Part shown: positions 47,403-57,655 of the stretch, piece by piece
Position numbering within the stretch: position 1 is the first letter of the stretch
Layout of the letters: each line of letters opens with the position of its first letter
Assembly: GCA_018432235.1 (NCBI GenBank)
Contig: JAHDLO010000019.1
Span: forward strand, 1 to 64,000
Source: Clostridiaceae bacterium
GTDB taxonomy: Bacteria; Bacillota; Clostridia; Peptostreptococcales; Natronincolaceae
Reading direction: 5' to 3'
Length of the DNA: 64,000 nucleotides
The notes under the pieces: generated by a model
The model's input: the letters and a program-made list of their open reading frames with translations, nothing else
Databases searched by the model: none
Told to the model about the DNA's origin: nothing
Made by a program: the position numbers and the translations under genes

Positions 47403-48905
47403 TTGAATATAAAGAGAAAGCTAAAGCTCTCAGGGATATTTCTGGGGGTATTGTTCTTGAGTCTGTTAATACAATCCTTTATTGACAACAATGGCGTACA
47501 GGGGGTATTTAACAAGACTGTCAGAGGCGTTGAGTCTGCCCATTACCAGATTAAGGCCGTCTTTAAGGATGAAGAAAAGCTAGTAGATGGCAGTCAGCGC
47601 CTGACTTATAAAAATACAGCAGACAAGGAGCTAAATTATTTATATTTACATATCTATCCCAATGCCTTCATGGATAAGAGCAAGGTGCCCTTTGAAGAAG
47701 AGGAGCTGGATAATGTTTATTATAATGGCTTTAACCCCGGTTGGATAAAAATTAATGAAGTAAAGCTTAACAATAAAAGGGTGGACTACAAGGTGATGGG
47801 CGACGCCTCCACTGTGTTGAGGATAAGTCCTACAACAGCCGTGAAAACAGGTGAAGTGGTGGAGATCTATATTGGATTTAAGGTTCAGCTGCCCAATGTT
47901 ATAGGAAGAATGGGGTATGGAGACAACACAGTGAATATCACAAACTGGTATCCAATTATGGCGGTATTTAATGAAGAGGGCTGGCATCTGGACCCCTATT
48001 TTCCAATAGGTGATCCCTTCTACAGTGAAGTGGCCTCCTATGAGGTGACCTTTGAGATACCAATGGATTATGTTTTGGCTACTACAGGTAATATCACCAA
48101 GAAGCAGGAAAAAAAGAATCGCGTCATTTATAGTATCAATGCCGAAAATGTAAGGGATTTTGCCCTAATCCTCAGTAAAGATTTTCAACTAGCTTCAGCG
48201 GAGGCTGATGGCATAGCTATAAATGCCTATACCCTCAAGGGGCAGCGGAGTGATTTAGCCCTACAATATGGTGTAGATGCTATGAAGATATTTAATGAGC
48301 TCTTTGGTGTATACCCCTATCAGCAGCTTTCAGTTGTTGCCAGCGACTTCTTCCTGGGCGGCATGGAGTACCCCAATTTAGTAATGATTTCAGAGGGACT
48401 GTATACAATGAAGGAGGAGTTTCCTCTGGAGTATGTTATCGCCCATGAAATAGCGCATCAATGGTGGTACGGCATTGTAGGAAACAATGAAATAAAGGAG
48501 CCCTGGCTGGATGAGGCCTTGACGGAGTATGCCACATTGATGTATTTTGAAAAAAAATATGGTGCCCATATTAAAGAGCAGATATTTGAGAAGATGATAA
48601 AAGCGCAATACAATAATTACATTAACTTTGAAGCCGACAGGGGAGAAGGCATTTTAAGAAGCCTTAGAGAATTTGATAGCTCTATGGAATACAGCAGCAT
48701 CGTCTATAGCAAGGGTGCTATGTTTGTTGAGGTCCTCAGGAGAGAGATGGGTGAAGCCGATTTTATTGAGGCACTAAGGGAATATTATCAGAGCTTTATG
48801 TTCAAAAATGCCACTACTTTAGATTTTTATGAAATCTGCCAAAAACACAGCAAGAAGGACTTAAAGGCGGTTTTCATAGAATGGTTGAATATAAGTTTTG
48901 AATAA
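47403..48905 (+). CDS. M1 family metallopeptidase, membrane-anchored
   Basis: This 500-residue protein has an N-terminal membrane helix (8-25), a beta-sandwich domain and a gluzincin catalytic domain. The GGMEYPNLV substrate loop and zinc motif HEIAHQWW (with LDEALTEY 18 residues on) are intact. It probably cleaves N-terminal residues outside the membrane. The start is TTG at 47403 with GGAGGAGGTG. Confidence 0.92.
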   Translation: MNIKRKLKLSGIFLGVLFLSLLIQSFIDNNGVQGVFNKTVRGVESAHYQIKAVFKDEEKLVDGSQRLTYKNTADKELNYLYLHIYPNAFMDKSKVPFEEEELDNVYYNGFNPGWIKINEVKLNNKRVDYKVMGDASTVLRISPTTAVKTGEVVEIYIGFKVQLPNVIGRMGYGDNTVNITNWYPIMAVFNEEGWHLDPYFPIGDPFYSEVASYEVTFEIPMDYVLATTGNITKKQEKKNRVIYSINAENVRDFALILSKDFQLASAEADGIAINAYTLKGQRSDLALQYGVDAMKIFNELFGVYPYQQLSVVASDFFLGGMEYPNLVMISEGLYTMKEEFPLEYVIAHEIAHQWWYGIVGNNEIKEPWLDEALTEYATLMYFEKKYGAHIKEQIFEKMIKAQYNNYINFEADRGEGILRSLREFDSSMEYSSIVYSKGAMFVEVLRREMGEADFIEALREYYQSFMFKNATTLDFYEICQKHSKKDLKAVFIEWLNISFE

Positions 48906-49118
48906 ATTAAGAAATTACTGGAAAAAATAGATTAAGTTGATGAAAAGAACAAAAGTTCGGGCTTGTATAACTCTTTGAAAATATTATATAATAATAAAGT
49001 GATTTATTACAAAGATGTTACAAAAGTCCTAATTTTTCATTAGGATTCATCCATCGTCTGTCTTAATTAACTTTAAGAAAAACTTAATATAAGCCCATAC
49101 ACTGAGAGGAGTTTTGTA

Positions 49119-50600
49119 ATGAACCAAAGGAATATGGTGCTTTTCCAAAGAAAACTTAAAATGACCATCATGAAAATAAAACTTTTCGGTAAAAGTACAT
49201 CGCTTATTTTGCAGAGAAAATTACATAATGTTCTTCCTGCTAAATACAAGAGATACAATAAAAGGATTGTTGTATATGCTCTATCCGTATTATGTTTGTC
49301 AGTAATAATTAGTACGGCGCTACTATTAAATTCAGTTGTTAACAAAGCTTTAACAGCCTTTGAGGTTCATATGGATGGCAAGGTAATAGCTGTTGTCAGA
49401 AACCAAGAGGATTATGATAAGGCGGTTGAGATTGCAAAGCAAGAAATTGGAGAGATTTATCAGCAGGAGATCGTGTTTACGGAGGAAATCGAATTCCTTC
49501 AGGTTAAGGCGGCTTCTGACAAACTAACTGAGATAGACGATTTAGTTAAATACCTTAAGCAAACCGTTGATATTAAAGTTAAATCTGTTGCTATAAAAGT
49601 AGATGGTGAGATAATAGCTTATGTTAAGGATATGAGAGCAGCAGAGGAAATACTGGAAGAAATTAAGGCGCCATATGTCGTAGCCCTTGACACAAACAAT
49701 GCTTCCGTAGGCTTTACCGAAAAGGTAGAGCTTGAGGAAATTCCTACCCACTTGGCTGATATTCAGCCTGTTGAGGCGGTTCTGAACTTTATATTAAAGG
49801 GAACCGACGAAACAAGAGAGCATATTGTAGAATCCGGAGACAGCTCATGGACAATTGCAAGAAAATATGAGTTAACAGTTGATGATATTCAAAAAGCCAA
49901 TCCCGATTTAAATCCTGAAAAGCTAAAAATCGGGCAGGTAATAAGCTTAGTGGTACCTAAACCATATATTAATGTAAAATCTAAGGAATATGCTGAGCTG
50001 GTGGAGGCTGTTCCCTACGAGACAGAGACACAGACCACCGATACCCTGTATAAGGGGGATCGAAAAATTGTAGTTCAAGGTGCTGAGGGAAGCAGAGAGG
50101 TTAAGGCATATATCGTAAAGGAAAATGGTGTAGAGGTAGATAGAGAGATCATTGAAGAAAAGCTTATAAGTGAGCCCACCACTAGAGTAGTGGCAGAGGG
50201 TACAAAGCCAAGACCGGCTACAATGGCAACCGGATCCTTTTCTAATCCATCAAGGGGTAGATTGACCTCTGTATTCGGAACAAGATGGGGAACGAAGCAC
50301 ACCGGTATCGATATTGCCAATTCAACCGGAACAACGGTTAGTGCTGCTGATGCAGGAAAGGTCTCCTTTGCAGCTTCAAATGGCTCCTATGGCAACCTAA
50401 TAATAATTGACCATGAAAACGGATATCAGACCTATTATGCCCACCTGAGCAAATTTTCTGTTAAAAAGGGTGACAGGGTGTATAAGGGACAAAAGATTGG
50501 TGAGGTTGGAAGCACCGGTAGAAGTACAGGACCACATCTTCACTTTGAGGTTAGAAAGAATGGTACCCCCATTAATCCGTTAAACTTTGTAAAATATTAA
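49119..50600 (+). CDS. M23 family peptidoglycan endopeptidase with LysM and G5 domains
   Basis: This 493-residue exported protein has a membrane anchor (about 51-72), a stalk, a LysM domain (about 230-285, with HIVESGDSSWTIARKYELT), a G5 domain (about 290-365) and a C-terminal M23 LytM domain with HTGIDIA and HLHFEVR. It cuts peptide cross-links in cell-wall peptidoglycan. RBS GAGAGGAG. It may be under walRK control, but no WalR box was identified. An ATTAGGAC-type hairpin lies upstream near 49030. Confidence 0.92.
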   Translation: MNQRNMVLFQRKLKMTIMKIKLFGKSTSLILQRKLHNVLPAKYKRYNKRIVVYALSVLCLSVIISTALLLNSVVNKALTAFEVHMDGKVIAVVRNQEDYDKAVEIAKQEIGEIYQQEIVFTEEIEFLQVKAASDKLTEIDDLVKYLKQTVDIKVKSVAIKVDGEIIAYVKDMRAAEEILEEIKAPYVVALDTNNASVGFTEKVELEEIPTHLADIQPVEAVLNFILKGTDETREHIVESGDSSWTIARKYELTVDDIQKANPDLNPEKLKIGQVISLVVPKPYINVKSKEYAELVEAVPYETETQTTDTLYKGDRKIVVQGAEGSREVKAYIVKENGVEVDREIIEEKLISEPTTRVVAEGTKPRPATMATGSFSNPSRGRLTSVFGTRWGTKHTGIDIANSTGTTVSAADAGKVSFAASNGSYGNLIIIDHENGYQTYYAHLSKFSVKKGDRVYKGQKIGEVGSTGRSTGPHLHFEVRKNGTPINPLNFVKY

Positions 50601-50614
50601 TTAAAGCATAAACT

Positions 50615-50650
50615 AAGCGTGACTGGAGAGGTCACGCTTTCTCTGTTTTT
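50615..50650 (+). terminator. Terminator after the M23 peptidase gene
   Basis: AAGCGTGAC, a loop of seven bases and GTCACGCTT are followed by TCTCTGTTTTT. Confidence 0.85.
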
Positions 50651-50679
50651 ATAGGTATAGAAGGTTATCTGGTATGTTA

Positions 50680-51978
50680 CTAAAGCACTAAAACTAGCAG
50701 TACGATTAAAATTACCCAAAACCATTGGTTAAAGGATGAGAAAAGATTGGTTGTTCCGGGGCTTTTAGTCAACGGATAGTTGGGACTTGTTATCGGAGGC
50801 TGTTGCTTGGGCTTTATATCAAGTGTATTTACCATTCTTTTTATATCCAGGAGTCCGGCACCCTGTTCCTGCTGGTTGAAGCCTAGAGGCGTGGCATTTT
50901 GGGTGATGATGCTCTTTACCTGTTGAGGGCTATAATTAGGATTGTGTTCATACAATAGGGCGGCACAACCCGCCACAATAGGGGTGGCCATAGAGGTGCC
51001 TGACAAAGCTTGATATTCATTTCTTTCATTTTTTAGGGAGGTTAATTTAACACCTGGTGCTATAATATCCGGCTTTATCAATCCCTCTGGTGTAGGACCC
51101 CTGCTGGAAAAATCCGCAATGGAGATGGTTCCTGCTTTACGGTCATCGCAGGCGCCGACCGAGATAATATTAGGGCTTATAGCAGGTGAATTTATCGTAG
51201 ACCTTTCGGGTCCATTGTTGCCTGCCGCAGCTACAACTGTAATTCCTGCACTGGTGGCAGCATCAACTGCTCTGCAAAGCGGGTCATCCTGATAGGTGCC
51301 CTTCGCCTTTGTACCTAATGAAAGCGTCAGTATCTTTATATTATATTTTTCCTTGTTTTGAATGGCCCATTGAATGCCGGCAATAACATCTGAAATACTT
51401 CCGCTGCCATCCTGGTTCAGTACCTTGACACCTACAATATTAGCATCAGGGGCTATGCCCATATATTTGCCCTTAGAGGCAAAGCCGTTTCCTGCAATGG
51501 TTCCTGCAACATGAGTTCCGTGACCATCATCGTCATAGGGTGTGGTTTTATTACCGACAAAATCCTTGAAAGCTATGATTCTATTGGTAGGAGTAACTAA
51601 GTCGTTGTGAGGATATACTCCGGTATCTACAACAGCAATGCTGACATTTCTTCCCGTCAGACCGTATTCATTGGCAGTGTCTGAGCCCACGGTAACAGAA
51701 GCAATATCCATTAGCTTATAGGCTCTATCATCAAGATGAATCCTTTGAATATTTCTTTCTCTTGCAGCACTTCTGACACCTGGCGTAGGTAAATAAGCAG
51801 AGACGGCATTAATAATATCCAGTCTGTGCTTGATTTTACCTCCCATTCTTGCGATACACTGCTCCAAGTCATCACAAGTACAGTCCATAGCTGTAATTAT
51901 TACAGGTATATCCTCATCGCCAGGGGTCATCAATCTTTCTACCACAAGGTCATCAATTATATTTATATAACCAAACAC
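50680..51978 (-). CDS. S8 family serine peptidase (subtilase) with C-terminal membrane segment
   Basis: This 432-residue subtilisin-like protease has the catalytic Asp in AVVDTGVYPHNDL, His in DGHGTHVAGTIAG and Ser in SGTSMATPIVAG. The N-terminal inhibitor-like part is about 110 residues. A C-terminal hydrophobic segment (WFWVILIVLLVLVL) ends the protein, so it is probably anchored at the membrane. No signal peptide is seen, which is odd for an exported protease. The start is GTG at 51978. Confidence 0.9.
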   Translation of the reverse strand: MFGYINIIDDLVVERLMTPGDEDIPVIITAMDCTCDDLEQCIARMGGKIKHRLDIINAVSAYLPTPGVRSAARERNIQRIHLDDRAYKLMDIASVTVGSDTANEYGLTGRNVSIAVVDTGVYPHNDLVTPTNRIIAFKDFVGNKTTPYDDDGHGTHVAGTIAGNGFASKGKYMGIAPDANIVGVKVLNQDGSGSISDVIAGIQWAIQNKEKYNIKILTLSLGTKAKGTYQDDPLCRAVDAATSAGITVVAAAGNNGPERSTINSPAISPNIISVGACDDRKAGTISIADFSSRGPTPEGLIKPDIIAPGVKLTSLKNERNEYQALSGTSMATPIVAGCAALLYEHNPNYSPQQVKSIITQNATPLGFNQQEQGAGLLDIKRMVNTLDIKPKQQPPITSPNYPLTKSPGTTNLFSSFNQWFWVILIVLLVLVL

Positions 51979-52141
51979 TTTAGCGCCCCCTTTATCATCA
52001 TTCTAATATAGAGTATGCATGAGGAGAAAAAAAGTGATTAAAAAGGGGGCCATTTGGCTGCTGAAATAAAGTCCTTTTATTAATATATTCAAATATGGAA
52101 GTTATTTGCATAGATATTTCATAGAAGTTTACATAATTATA

Positions 52142-52150
52142 TGCTATAAT
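52142..52150 (+). promoter_or_regulatory. Extended -10 promoter for the 52201 gene
   Basis: TGCTATAAT lies 51 bp before the ATG at 52201. The -35 is poor. The site may also serve walRK downstream. Confidence 0.6.
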
Positions 52151-52200
52151 ATTATTTGTCCTACCCCCTACATATTCGTTTTAGAAGGAGGGGGATGAAT

Positions 52201-53004
52201 ATGGTATTAGATGACATAATCAAAAAAATGATATTTAACAAAAAAAGAGTCCTAATCCTGTCTGTTGCTATTTTGCTTTTATTTGCATTATTAAATCCAC
52301 TTCAAATTATAACTGCCTTTAGTCCTGCAATGAGAATGTTAGAAAACCAAGTGCTATTATTTAGGATAAGAGACTATGAGGCAATTGAGTCCGAGAATTT
52401 TATCATCAAATATCAAGGTATAGCGCCTCAAATAGTGACTTTGGTTGCAGAAACAGCTGAGGACAAGTACAATGCCTTGAAGGCGGTGTATCAATATGAG
52501 CCGGAGGGAAAGATTCTTCTGGTGATTCATAATGATGCGGAAAAAATGATGAGGACGACTATGCTGAGGAAGGGTACTCCGCCAATGGGGGTGTATTATG
52601 CCGACAGTATCCATGTATTAGACCCATCACAGCTCTTTGAAGAAAATTTAGAGGCGTTGATTTCTTCAGAGGGACCCATTCTCCACGAGTTAGCCCATTT
52701 ATTTACGGACCATAGGGCCAGAGGCAATTATCCCATGTGGTTTACGGAGGGGGTAAGCCTTTATCTGGAGTATGCCGTGGATGGATATGAATGGGGGCAA
52801 GGCGAAGAGATAGACGAAGCGCTTTATAATATTGAGACTTTAACAAAGTCCTTTTCACAGCTGAATCAATACCTGGCATATACTCAGTCTTTTAGACTGG
52901 TTAAAGGCCTTGTAGATAGATATGGAGAGGCAGAGCTTATGGCACTGATTGAAGCATTGGGAAAAGGTAAAGATTTAAGGGACTATTATCACATGTTTAA
53001 TTAA
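52201..53004 (+). CDS. Peptidase MA-like metallopeptidase, membrane-anchored
   Basis: This 267-residue protein has an N-terminal membrane helix (about 17-38) and a gluzincin domain with HELAHLF and WFTEGVSLYLEY, matching the peptidase MA family. The ATG at 52201 is preferred over one two codons earlier because of its spacing to AGGAGG. It precedes walR by 91 bp. Confidence 0.8.
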   Translation: MVLDDIIKKMIFNKKRVLILSVAILLLFALLNPLQIITAFSPAMRMLENQVLLFRIRDYEAIESENFIIKYQGIAPQIVTLVAETAEDKYNALKAVYQYEPEGKILLVIHNDAEKMMRTTMLRKGTPPMGVYYADSIHVLDPSQLFEENLEALISSEGPILHELAHLFTDHRARGNYPMWFTEGVSLYLEYAVDGYEWGQGEEIDEALYNIETLTKSFSQLNQYLAYTQSFRLVKGLVDRYGEAELMALIEALGKGKDLRDYYHMFN

Positions 53005-53094
53005 TTCATAGAAATATTGGCAATTGAGGATAGCAGGAAAAAGAATTATTTAGTAGAATGTTTATATAATAGATTATGTGGGGTGATTAGTACA

Positions 53095-53784
53095 ATGAGT
53101 AAAAAAGTATTACTTGTGGAAGACGAGAAGCCTATAGCCGAGATAGTTAAATTCAATCTTGAGAAGGAGGGCTATCAGGTGGAGCTTGCCGGGGATGGAG
53201 AGATAGCCCTTCAAAAGGTGGTTCAATTTAATCCTGATCTTGTACTACTGGATGTTATGCTCCCAAAAATGGATGGGTTTCAGGTATGCCGCAAAATAAG
53301 AGAAAGCTACACCATGCCAATTTTAATGCTGACGGCAAAGGAAGAAGAGCTGGATAAGGTATTAGGCTTGGAAATGGGTGCTGATGATTATATAACAAAG
53401 CCCTTTGGAATGAGGGAGCTATTAGCCAGAATAAAGGCTAATCTCAGAAGAACTGGAGAGGTTTCGGCAGATAAAAAGGGTGGAACTATGGTTTCTGGCC
53501 TTCTGTCGATAGATTTTAATAAATATGAGGTAAAAAAGGAAGCAAATGTGATAGAGCTTACATCAAGAGAATTTGAGCTCCTGAGATTTTTAGCCGTCCA
53601 GGCAGAGCAGGTCTTTACCAGAGAGCAGCTCTTAAAGGAGGTATGGGGCTACGAATATTATGGGGATATTCGAACGGTGGACGTTACCATCAGGCGACTT
53701 AGAGAAAAGATTGAGGATAATTCCAGCAGCCCTAAGTTTATTATGACTAAAAGAGGCGTAGGTTATTATTTCAGGAGGGCTTAA
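53095..53784 (+). CDS. walR: Response regulator WalR (YycF), OmpR family
   Basis: This 229-residue regulator has a receiver domain (phospho-acceptor Asp53 in VLLDVMLPKMDG) and a winged-helix DNA-binding domain (TRFELL-type region, WGYEYYGDIRTVDVTIRRLREKI). With WalK it controls cell-wall enzymes and is usually essential in Firmicutes. The ATG at 53095 follows GGGGTG; an earlier start lacks a site. walK follows after 1 bp. Confidence 0.93.
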   Translation: MSKKVLLVEDEKPIAEIVKFNLEKEGYQVELAGDGEIALQKVVQFNPDLVLLDVMLPKMDGFQVCRKIRESYTMPILMLTAKEEELDKVLGLEMGADDYITKPFGMRELLARIKANLRRTGEVSADKKGGTMVSGLLSIDFNKYEVKKEANVIELTSREFELLRFLAVQAEQVFTREQLLKEVWGYEYYGDIRTVDVTIRRLREKIEDNSSSPKFIMTKRGVGYYFRRA

Positions 53785-53785
53785 T

Positions 53786-55567
53786 ATGTTTAAAAGTATT
53801 AGGTGGAAATTTATTGTGATTTATTTCCTCCTTGTATTTATTGCCATGATAATAATTGGCATATTTCTTTTGCAGCAATTCCAGCAATATCATCTTGGCA
53901 TTGTAAGGGACAACATAGCTCAAACAGCTAATAATGTAATTACGACCCTAGAGGATATCGACTGGAAGAGCAACAAAAATGATATACAGCAGAATATAAT
54001 GGAGTATAAAATGGATTTGCGTTTGGAGATATTCGTTATAGATAAGGATAATAATTTTACTATAATCGCAACAACCAATCCTATCTATCTCGGCCAAAAT
54101 GCAGCCCAAAACATATTGGAAACAGACCTGATTATGGGTGCTTTCACTGATCAGGAGCTGGAGAAGGATATACCGGGACATTCAAAAAACATGGTGTATC
54201 CTCTGTACGATGAGCATAGTAGAGTAATCGGCGCTCTTTACTTACGCAGGGACTTAGACGACATAAACAGGACATTGGACCAGTCTATCATTATTATTGT
54301 TAAAGCCACAATGCTGGCTTTGGGTATAACCATAATTCTAGGCTATTTTATAGCTAGAAGCATAACGGGACCTATCAATGATGTTACCGTAAAAGCATCT
54401 AAAATGGCTAAGGGAGACTTTGATCAGGTGGTTGAGGTAAAGTCCGATGACGAAATAGGTCAGCTGGCAAAAATGTTTAACTATCTGACGGACCGGCTGA
54501 AGTCGGTATTACAGGAAATGTCTAATGAAAAGCAAAAGATGGATACAATTATCACCTATATGGCAGATGGTCTTATTGCCACCACCGAGGATGGAGAAAT
54601 AATCCATGCTAACCCAAAGGCCCTGGAAATGCTGGGAAGGAAAGAGGAGTTTGCAAGAGACAGTAGTTTCGATGATATATTTTCAAGCTATAGCAATGTA
54701 TTGAAATATGAGGCGATAAGGTTGGATGAAGACAATTGGTCCGGAGACGAAATCATAAATGTCAACGGTACAATTTTGAGGGTAAGCTATGCGCCCTATA
54801 GAAACCCGAAGGGAGATTTTGGGGGAAGTATAGTACTGTTGCAGGATATTACAAAGCATGAAAAGCTGGAGAATATGCGTAAGGAGTTTGTAGCTAATGT
54901 TTCTCATGAACTAAAAACACCTTTGACCACCATTAAAAGCTATACCGAAACCCTATTGGACGGTGCTCTAGAGAATACCGAGCTGGCAACACATTTTCTG
55001 CAGGTGGTTGATACAGAGGCTGACAGAATGGCCAGACTAGTCAGGGATCTATTGCAGCTTTCAAATTTAGACTATCAGCAGGGAAAATGGAATAAAAAAT
55101 CGATAGACATTAGTAGTATTGTAAAAAAAGCGGTATTAAAGCTGGAGGTATCTGCAAAAAATAAGAACCATGGATTAGTATTCGTCTGCCCCGAAATACC
55201 GTATATCGTAAGTGTAGATGAAGACAAGATGGAGCAGGTTGTTCTTAATATCATCTCCAACGCCATCAAATACACACCTGATGGCGGACAGATTGCTATC
55301 CATGTTGAAAAAGCTGATGACAACGCAGTATTAACCATCAAGGACGATGGCATAGGTATCCCTAAGGAAGATCTTCCGAGAATTTTTGAACGCTTTTATA
55401 GAGTCGACAAAGCCCGATCCAGAGAGATGGGGGGCACTGGTCTGGGGTTGTCTATAGCTAAGGAAATAGTGGAGGCCCACGAGGGTGAAATAAGGATTGA
55501 AAGCGGAGAGGATAAGGGCACGAAAGTTACAATTATGCTACCGCTAAAACAGGAAAATGTTGTGTAA
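53786..55567 (+). CDS. walK: Sensor histidine kinase WalK (YycG)
   Basis: This 593-residue kinase has two membrane helices (about 10-30 and 168-190), an extracytoplasmic PAS-like domain, a HAMP (about 190-243), a PAS (about 250-355), HisKA with His374 (ANVSHELKTPL) and HATPase_c with N (NIISNAIKYT), DDGIGIP and GGTGLGL. It senses cell-wall state and phosphorylates WalR. The gene order walR-walK-x-yycH-yycI follows the Bacillus plan. Confidence 0.95.
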   Translation: MFKSIRWKFIVIYFLLVFIAMIIIGIFLLQQFQQYHLGIVRDNIAQTANNVITTLEDIDWKSNKNDIQQNIMEYKMDLRLEIFVIDKDNNFTIIATTNPIYLGQNAAQNILETDLIMGAFTDQELEKDIPGHSKNMVYPLYDEHSRVIGALYLRRDLDDINRTLDQSIIIIVKATMLALGITIILGYFIARSITGPINDVTVKASKMAKGDFDQVVEVKSDDEIGQLAKMFNYLTDRLKSVLQEMSNEKQKMDTIITYMADGLIATTEDGEIIHANPKALEMLGRKEEFARDSSFDDIFSSYSNVLKYEAIRLDEDNWSGDEIINVNGTILRVSYAPYRNPKGDFGGSIVLLQDITKHEKLENMRKEFVANVSHELKTPLTTIKSYTETLLDGALENTELATHFLQVVDTEADRMARLVRDLLQLSNLDYQQGKWNKKSIDISSIVKKAVLKLEVSAKNKNHGLVFVCPEIPYIVSVDEDKMEQVVLNIISNAIKYTPDGGQIAIHVEKADDNAVLTIKDDGIGIPKEDLPRIFERFYRVDKARSREMGGTGLGLSIAKEIVEAHEGEIRIESGEDKGTKVTIMLPLKQENVV

Positions 55568-55660
55568 TTTAATCTTAATTTCCTTGTAATACGTCTGTAA
55601 TAATAATTATGTATAATGATGTTAAGTATTTTACTTGTGTACTTAACAGGAGGAATGGTT

Positions 55661-56203
55661 ATGGTAAAGAAGCTATTAGCAGGTACAATTGTACTGGTTA
55701 TATTAGGAGGAAGCACCACTGCAGTAATGGCAGGTCAGGTGGAAGCAGACTCTAAAAAAATAGATAATCCCAATGTTGAAGAGGAAGCCGTGAAGAAGGG
55801 CTTTGAGGTGGTGACCCCTGATAGAGATATTACCACAAATAATGGGAATATTGTATTGGAGTTTGTAGCGCCTGAAGGGACGAAGGTTAACATACAGGTG
55901 TTTTTCAACACTAGCCTTGTGCAAAACAAAGAAAACTTTGTGTCCTCCCACGACCCTATCGATATCGAAATAGGTGCGCTTCAGAGGGGCTGGGCGGCGC
56001 TTGAGCTAAGAAGAGGTTTAAGTAAAATTGAGATATTAGCTACCTTGAAGGATGGAACTCAGGAGTCAGTGGTTCGTTATGTGACCGTAAGGAATCAAGA
56101 GGAGCTAAAGAAGCATATTGAGGATGCCATTAAGGATATACCGAATACATCATCTTCAAAGGTTATAAAGAATATTACTAATTCAGGGAGCAGCAGACCA
56201 TAG
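55661..56203 (+). CDS. Secreted protein of unknown function between walK and yycH
   Basis: This 180-residue protein has a signal peptide (KKLLAGTIVLVILGGSTTAVMAG) and a compact external domain with GNIVLEFVAPEGTKVNIQVFF and a charged C-terminus. I do not recognise the family. It is inserted between walK and yycH, where Bacillus has nothing, so it may act on WalK signalling. The ATG at 55661 is preferred over one at 55652, which lies too close to AGGAGG. Confidence 0.75.
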   Translation: MVKKLLAGTIVLVILGGSTTAVMAGQVEADSKKIDNPNVEEEAVKKGFEVVTPDRDITTNNGNIVLEFVAPEGTKVNIQVFFNTSLVQNKENFVSSHDPIDIEIGALQRGWAALELRRGLSKIEILATLKDGTQESVVRYVTVRNQEELKKHIEDAIKDIPNTSSSKVIKNITNSGSSRP

Positions 56204-56220
56204 TTTTTGGAGTGAAGAAA

Positions 56221-57546
56221 ATGAGTAGGGAGAAAATAAAAACCTTTATATTGACTATATTGGTTGTAATGACTGTGTTGCTTACACAAAAAGTATGGTT
56301 CCAATCACCCTTTCAAAGCATTTCCTCCGATGTGATAGGCTTAGATAGCAATGCGCTTGATTTGGAGCAGGCTAGAAACAGCTTTGTCAGCCCCATCAGA
56401 GTCCTTATGGGCTTTGGGGGAGGGAGAAGCCTGAATCGCTTTTATAGTGTCCTGTCCTTTAATGACATTAAAAGCGCATGGCTGCTTTCAAAAAATGTGC
56501 TGGAGCCTTTTTTTGCAGGAGACCCTTATATAGAACTGGTAAGCAGTGATACCTACTATGAGAATATGGCAAATCGTTTCATTGAGCTTGAATTTGGGGA
56601 TAATATATCCTCTGTATTGGTTTCTTCTGTTTTTAATAAATCTGACAGCAAAATAATCAGAAATATAAGAGAAATAAAGAAAATTATGATTCCCGCAAAT
56701 AATACGGGAATTATCTACATTATAGGAAAAGATTCAAATTGCTTTAGGATTGTATTGGATAATTACAGTAATGAGGAGCTTATTTCCTATATCAATGCAT
56801 ATGAGGCCGGTGATTTTGTAAAATATAATGCTGTTTTCTACTATGTCGGTAATTATCATGTGGTAATGCCCTTGAGCATTAACATCCCCATGTCTCAAAT
56901 CTATGTGGAAAGCGAAATAGATATCACCAACGATGCTCAGCTGGCAGAGAAATCCAGAAGCTTCTTCAGAAACATAGATTTTATTAAGACGATTAAAGAG
57001 ACAACAGGAACAGTGGTTTACTTATATGGCTATGGTGAAAAGAGCCTAAGGATTAACAATAGAGGTAGATTGGAGTATAGAGAGGAATTTGACCCCGTAC
57101 CCAGTACAAACGTAAAGAAGGCCCTGGATACAGCATTGATATATATGCACCAGCAGGGAGATATGGCAGACAATTTATTTCTAAGGGAAATTAAGGAGAT
57201 TGAATATAAAGGGAGAAAAGGCTTTTCCTTTGGTTTTGGATATCATCTGGAGGGCTATCCGGTGTATTTTAACAGCTCCGGAATGAGTAATGCAATCGAG
57301 ATTGAGGTTGTAGGAAATCAAATCAGAGGCTATCGCACCTTTCTGAGGGAAAAAATGAATATACCGGCAGTTACGAAGCTGGAGCCAATTATATTGCCTC
57401 ATAATTTAATAGAGATGATAATAGAAAACTACTTAGCGGAATCTGACGGCCTAGTAGACAGGGAAAGCGTAAGAACCGATGTACTAAAAAGCATCAGTGA
57501 AGTACAGTTGGTTTATTTCGATTCGATCAATCAGGATAAGCAGTAG
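56221..57546 (+). CDS. yycH: YycH family regulator of WalRK
   Basis: This 441-residue protein has one N-terminal membrane helix and an extracytoplasmic part that resembles YycH, which modulates WalK activity with YycI. Conservation is low, so the call leans on position and architecture. The ATG at 56221 has GGAG 8 nt upstream. Confidence 0.8.
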   Translation: MSREKIKTFILTILVVMTVLLTQKVWFQSPFQSISSDVIGLDSNALDLEQARNSFVSPIRVLMGFGGGRSLNRFYSVLSFNDIKSAWLLSKNVLEPFFAGDPYIELVSSDTYYENMANRFIELEFGDNISSVLVSSVFNKSDSKIIRNIREIKKIMIPANNTGIIYIIGKDSNCFRIVLDNYSNEELISYINAYEAGDFVKYNAVFYYVGNYHVVMPLSINIPMSQIYVESEIDITNDAQLAEKSRSFFRNIDFIKTIKETTGTVVYLYGYGEKSLRINNRGRLEYREEFDPVPSTNVKKALDTALIYMHQQGDMADNLFLREIKEIEYKGRKGFSFGFGYHLEGYPVYFNSSGMSNAIEIEVVGNQIRGYRTFLREKMNIPAVTKLEPIILPHNLIEMIIENYLAESDGLVDRESVRTDVLKSISEVQLVYFDSINQDKQ

Positions 57547-57655
57547 CTCCTAGAGGCCGCATGGAGAATTAAAGTTAAAAATAATGTTTATTACTTTGAC
57601 ATATACAAGGGCAGGTTACTGGATAGCAGTCTTCTAAATTAATGGTGGTGGAATT

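Noticed and set aside
48906-49118. c-di-AMP (ydaO) riboswitch before the M23 peptidase gene
   Set aside because: The gap is short and lacks the conserved ydaO sequence blocks; only a small hairpin is seen.
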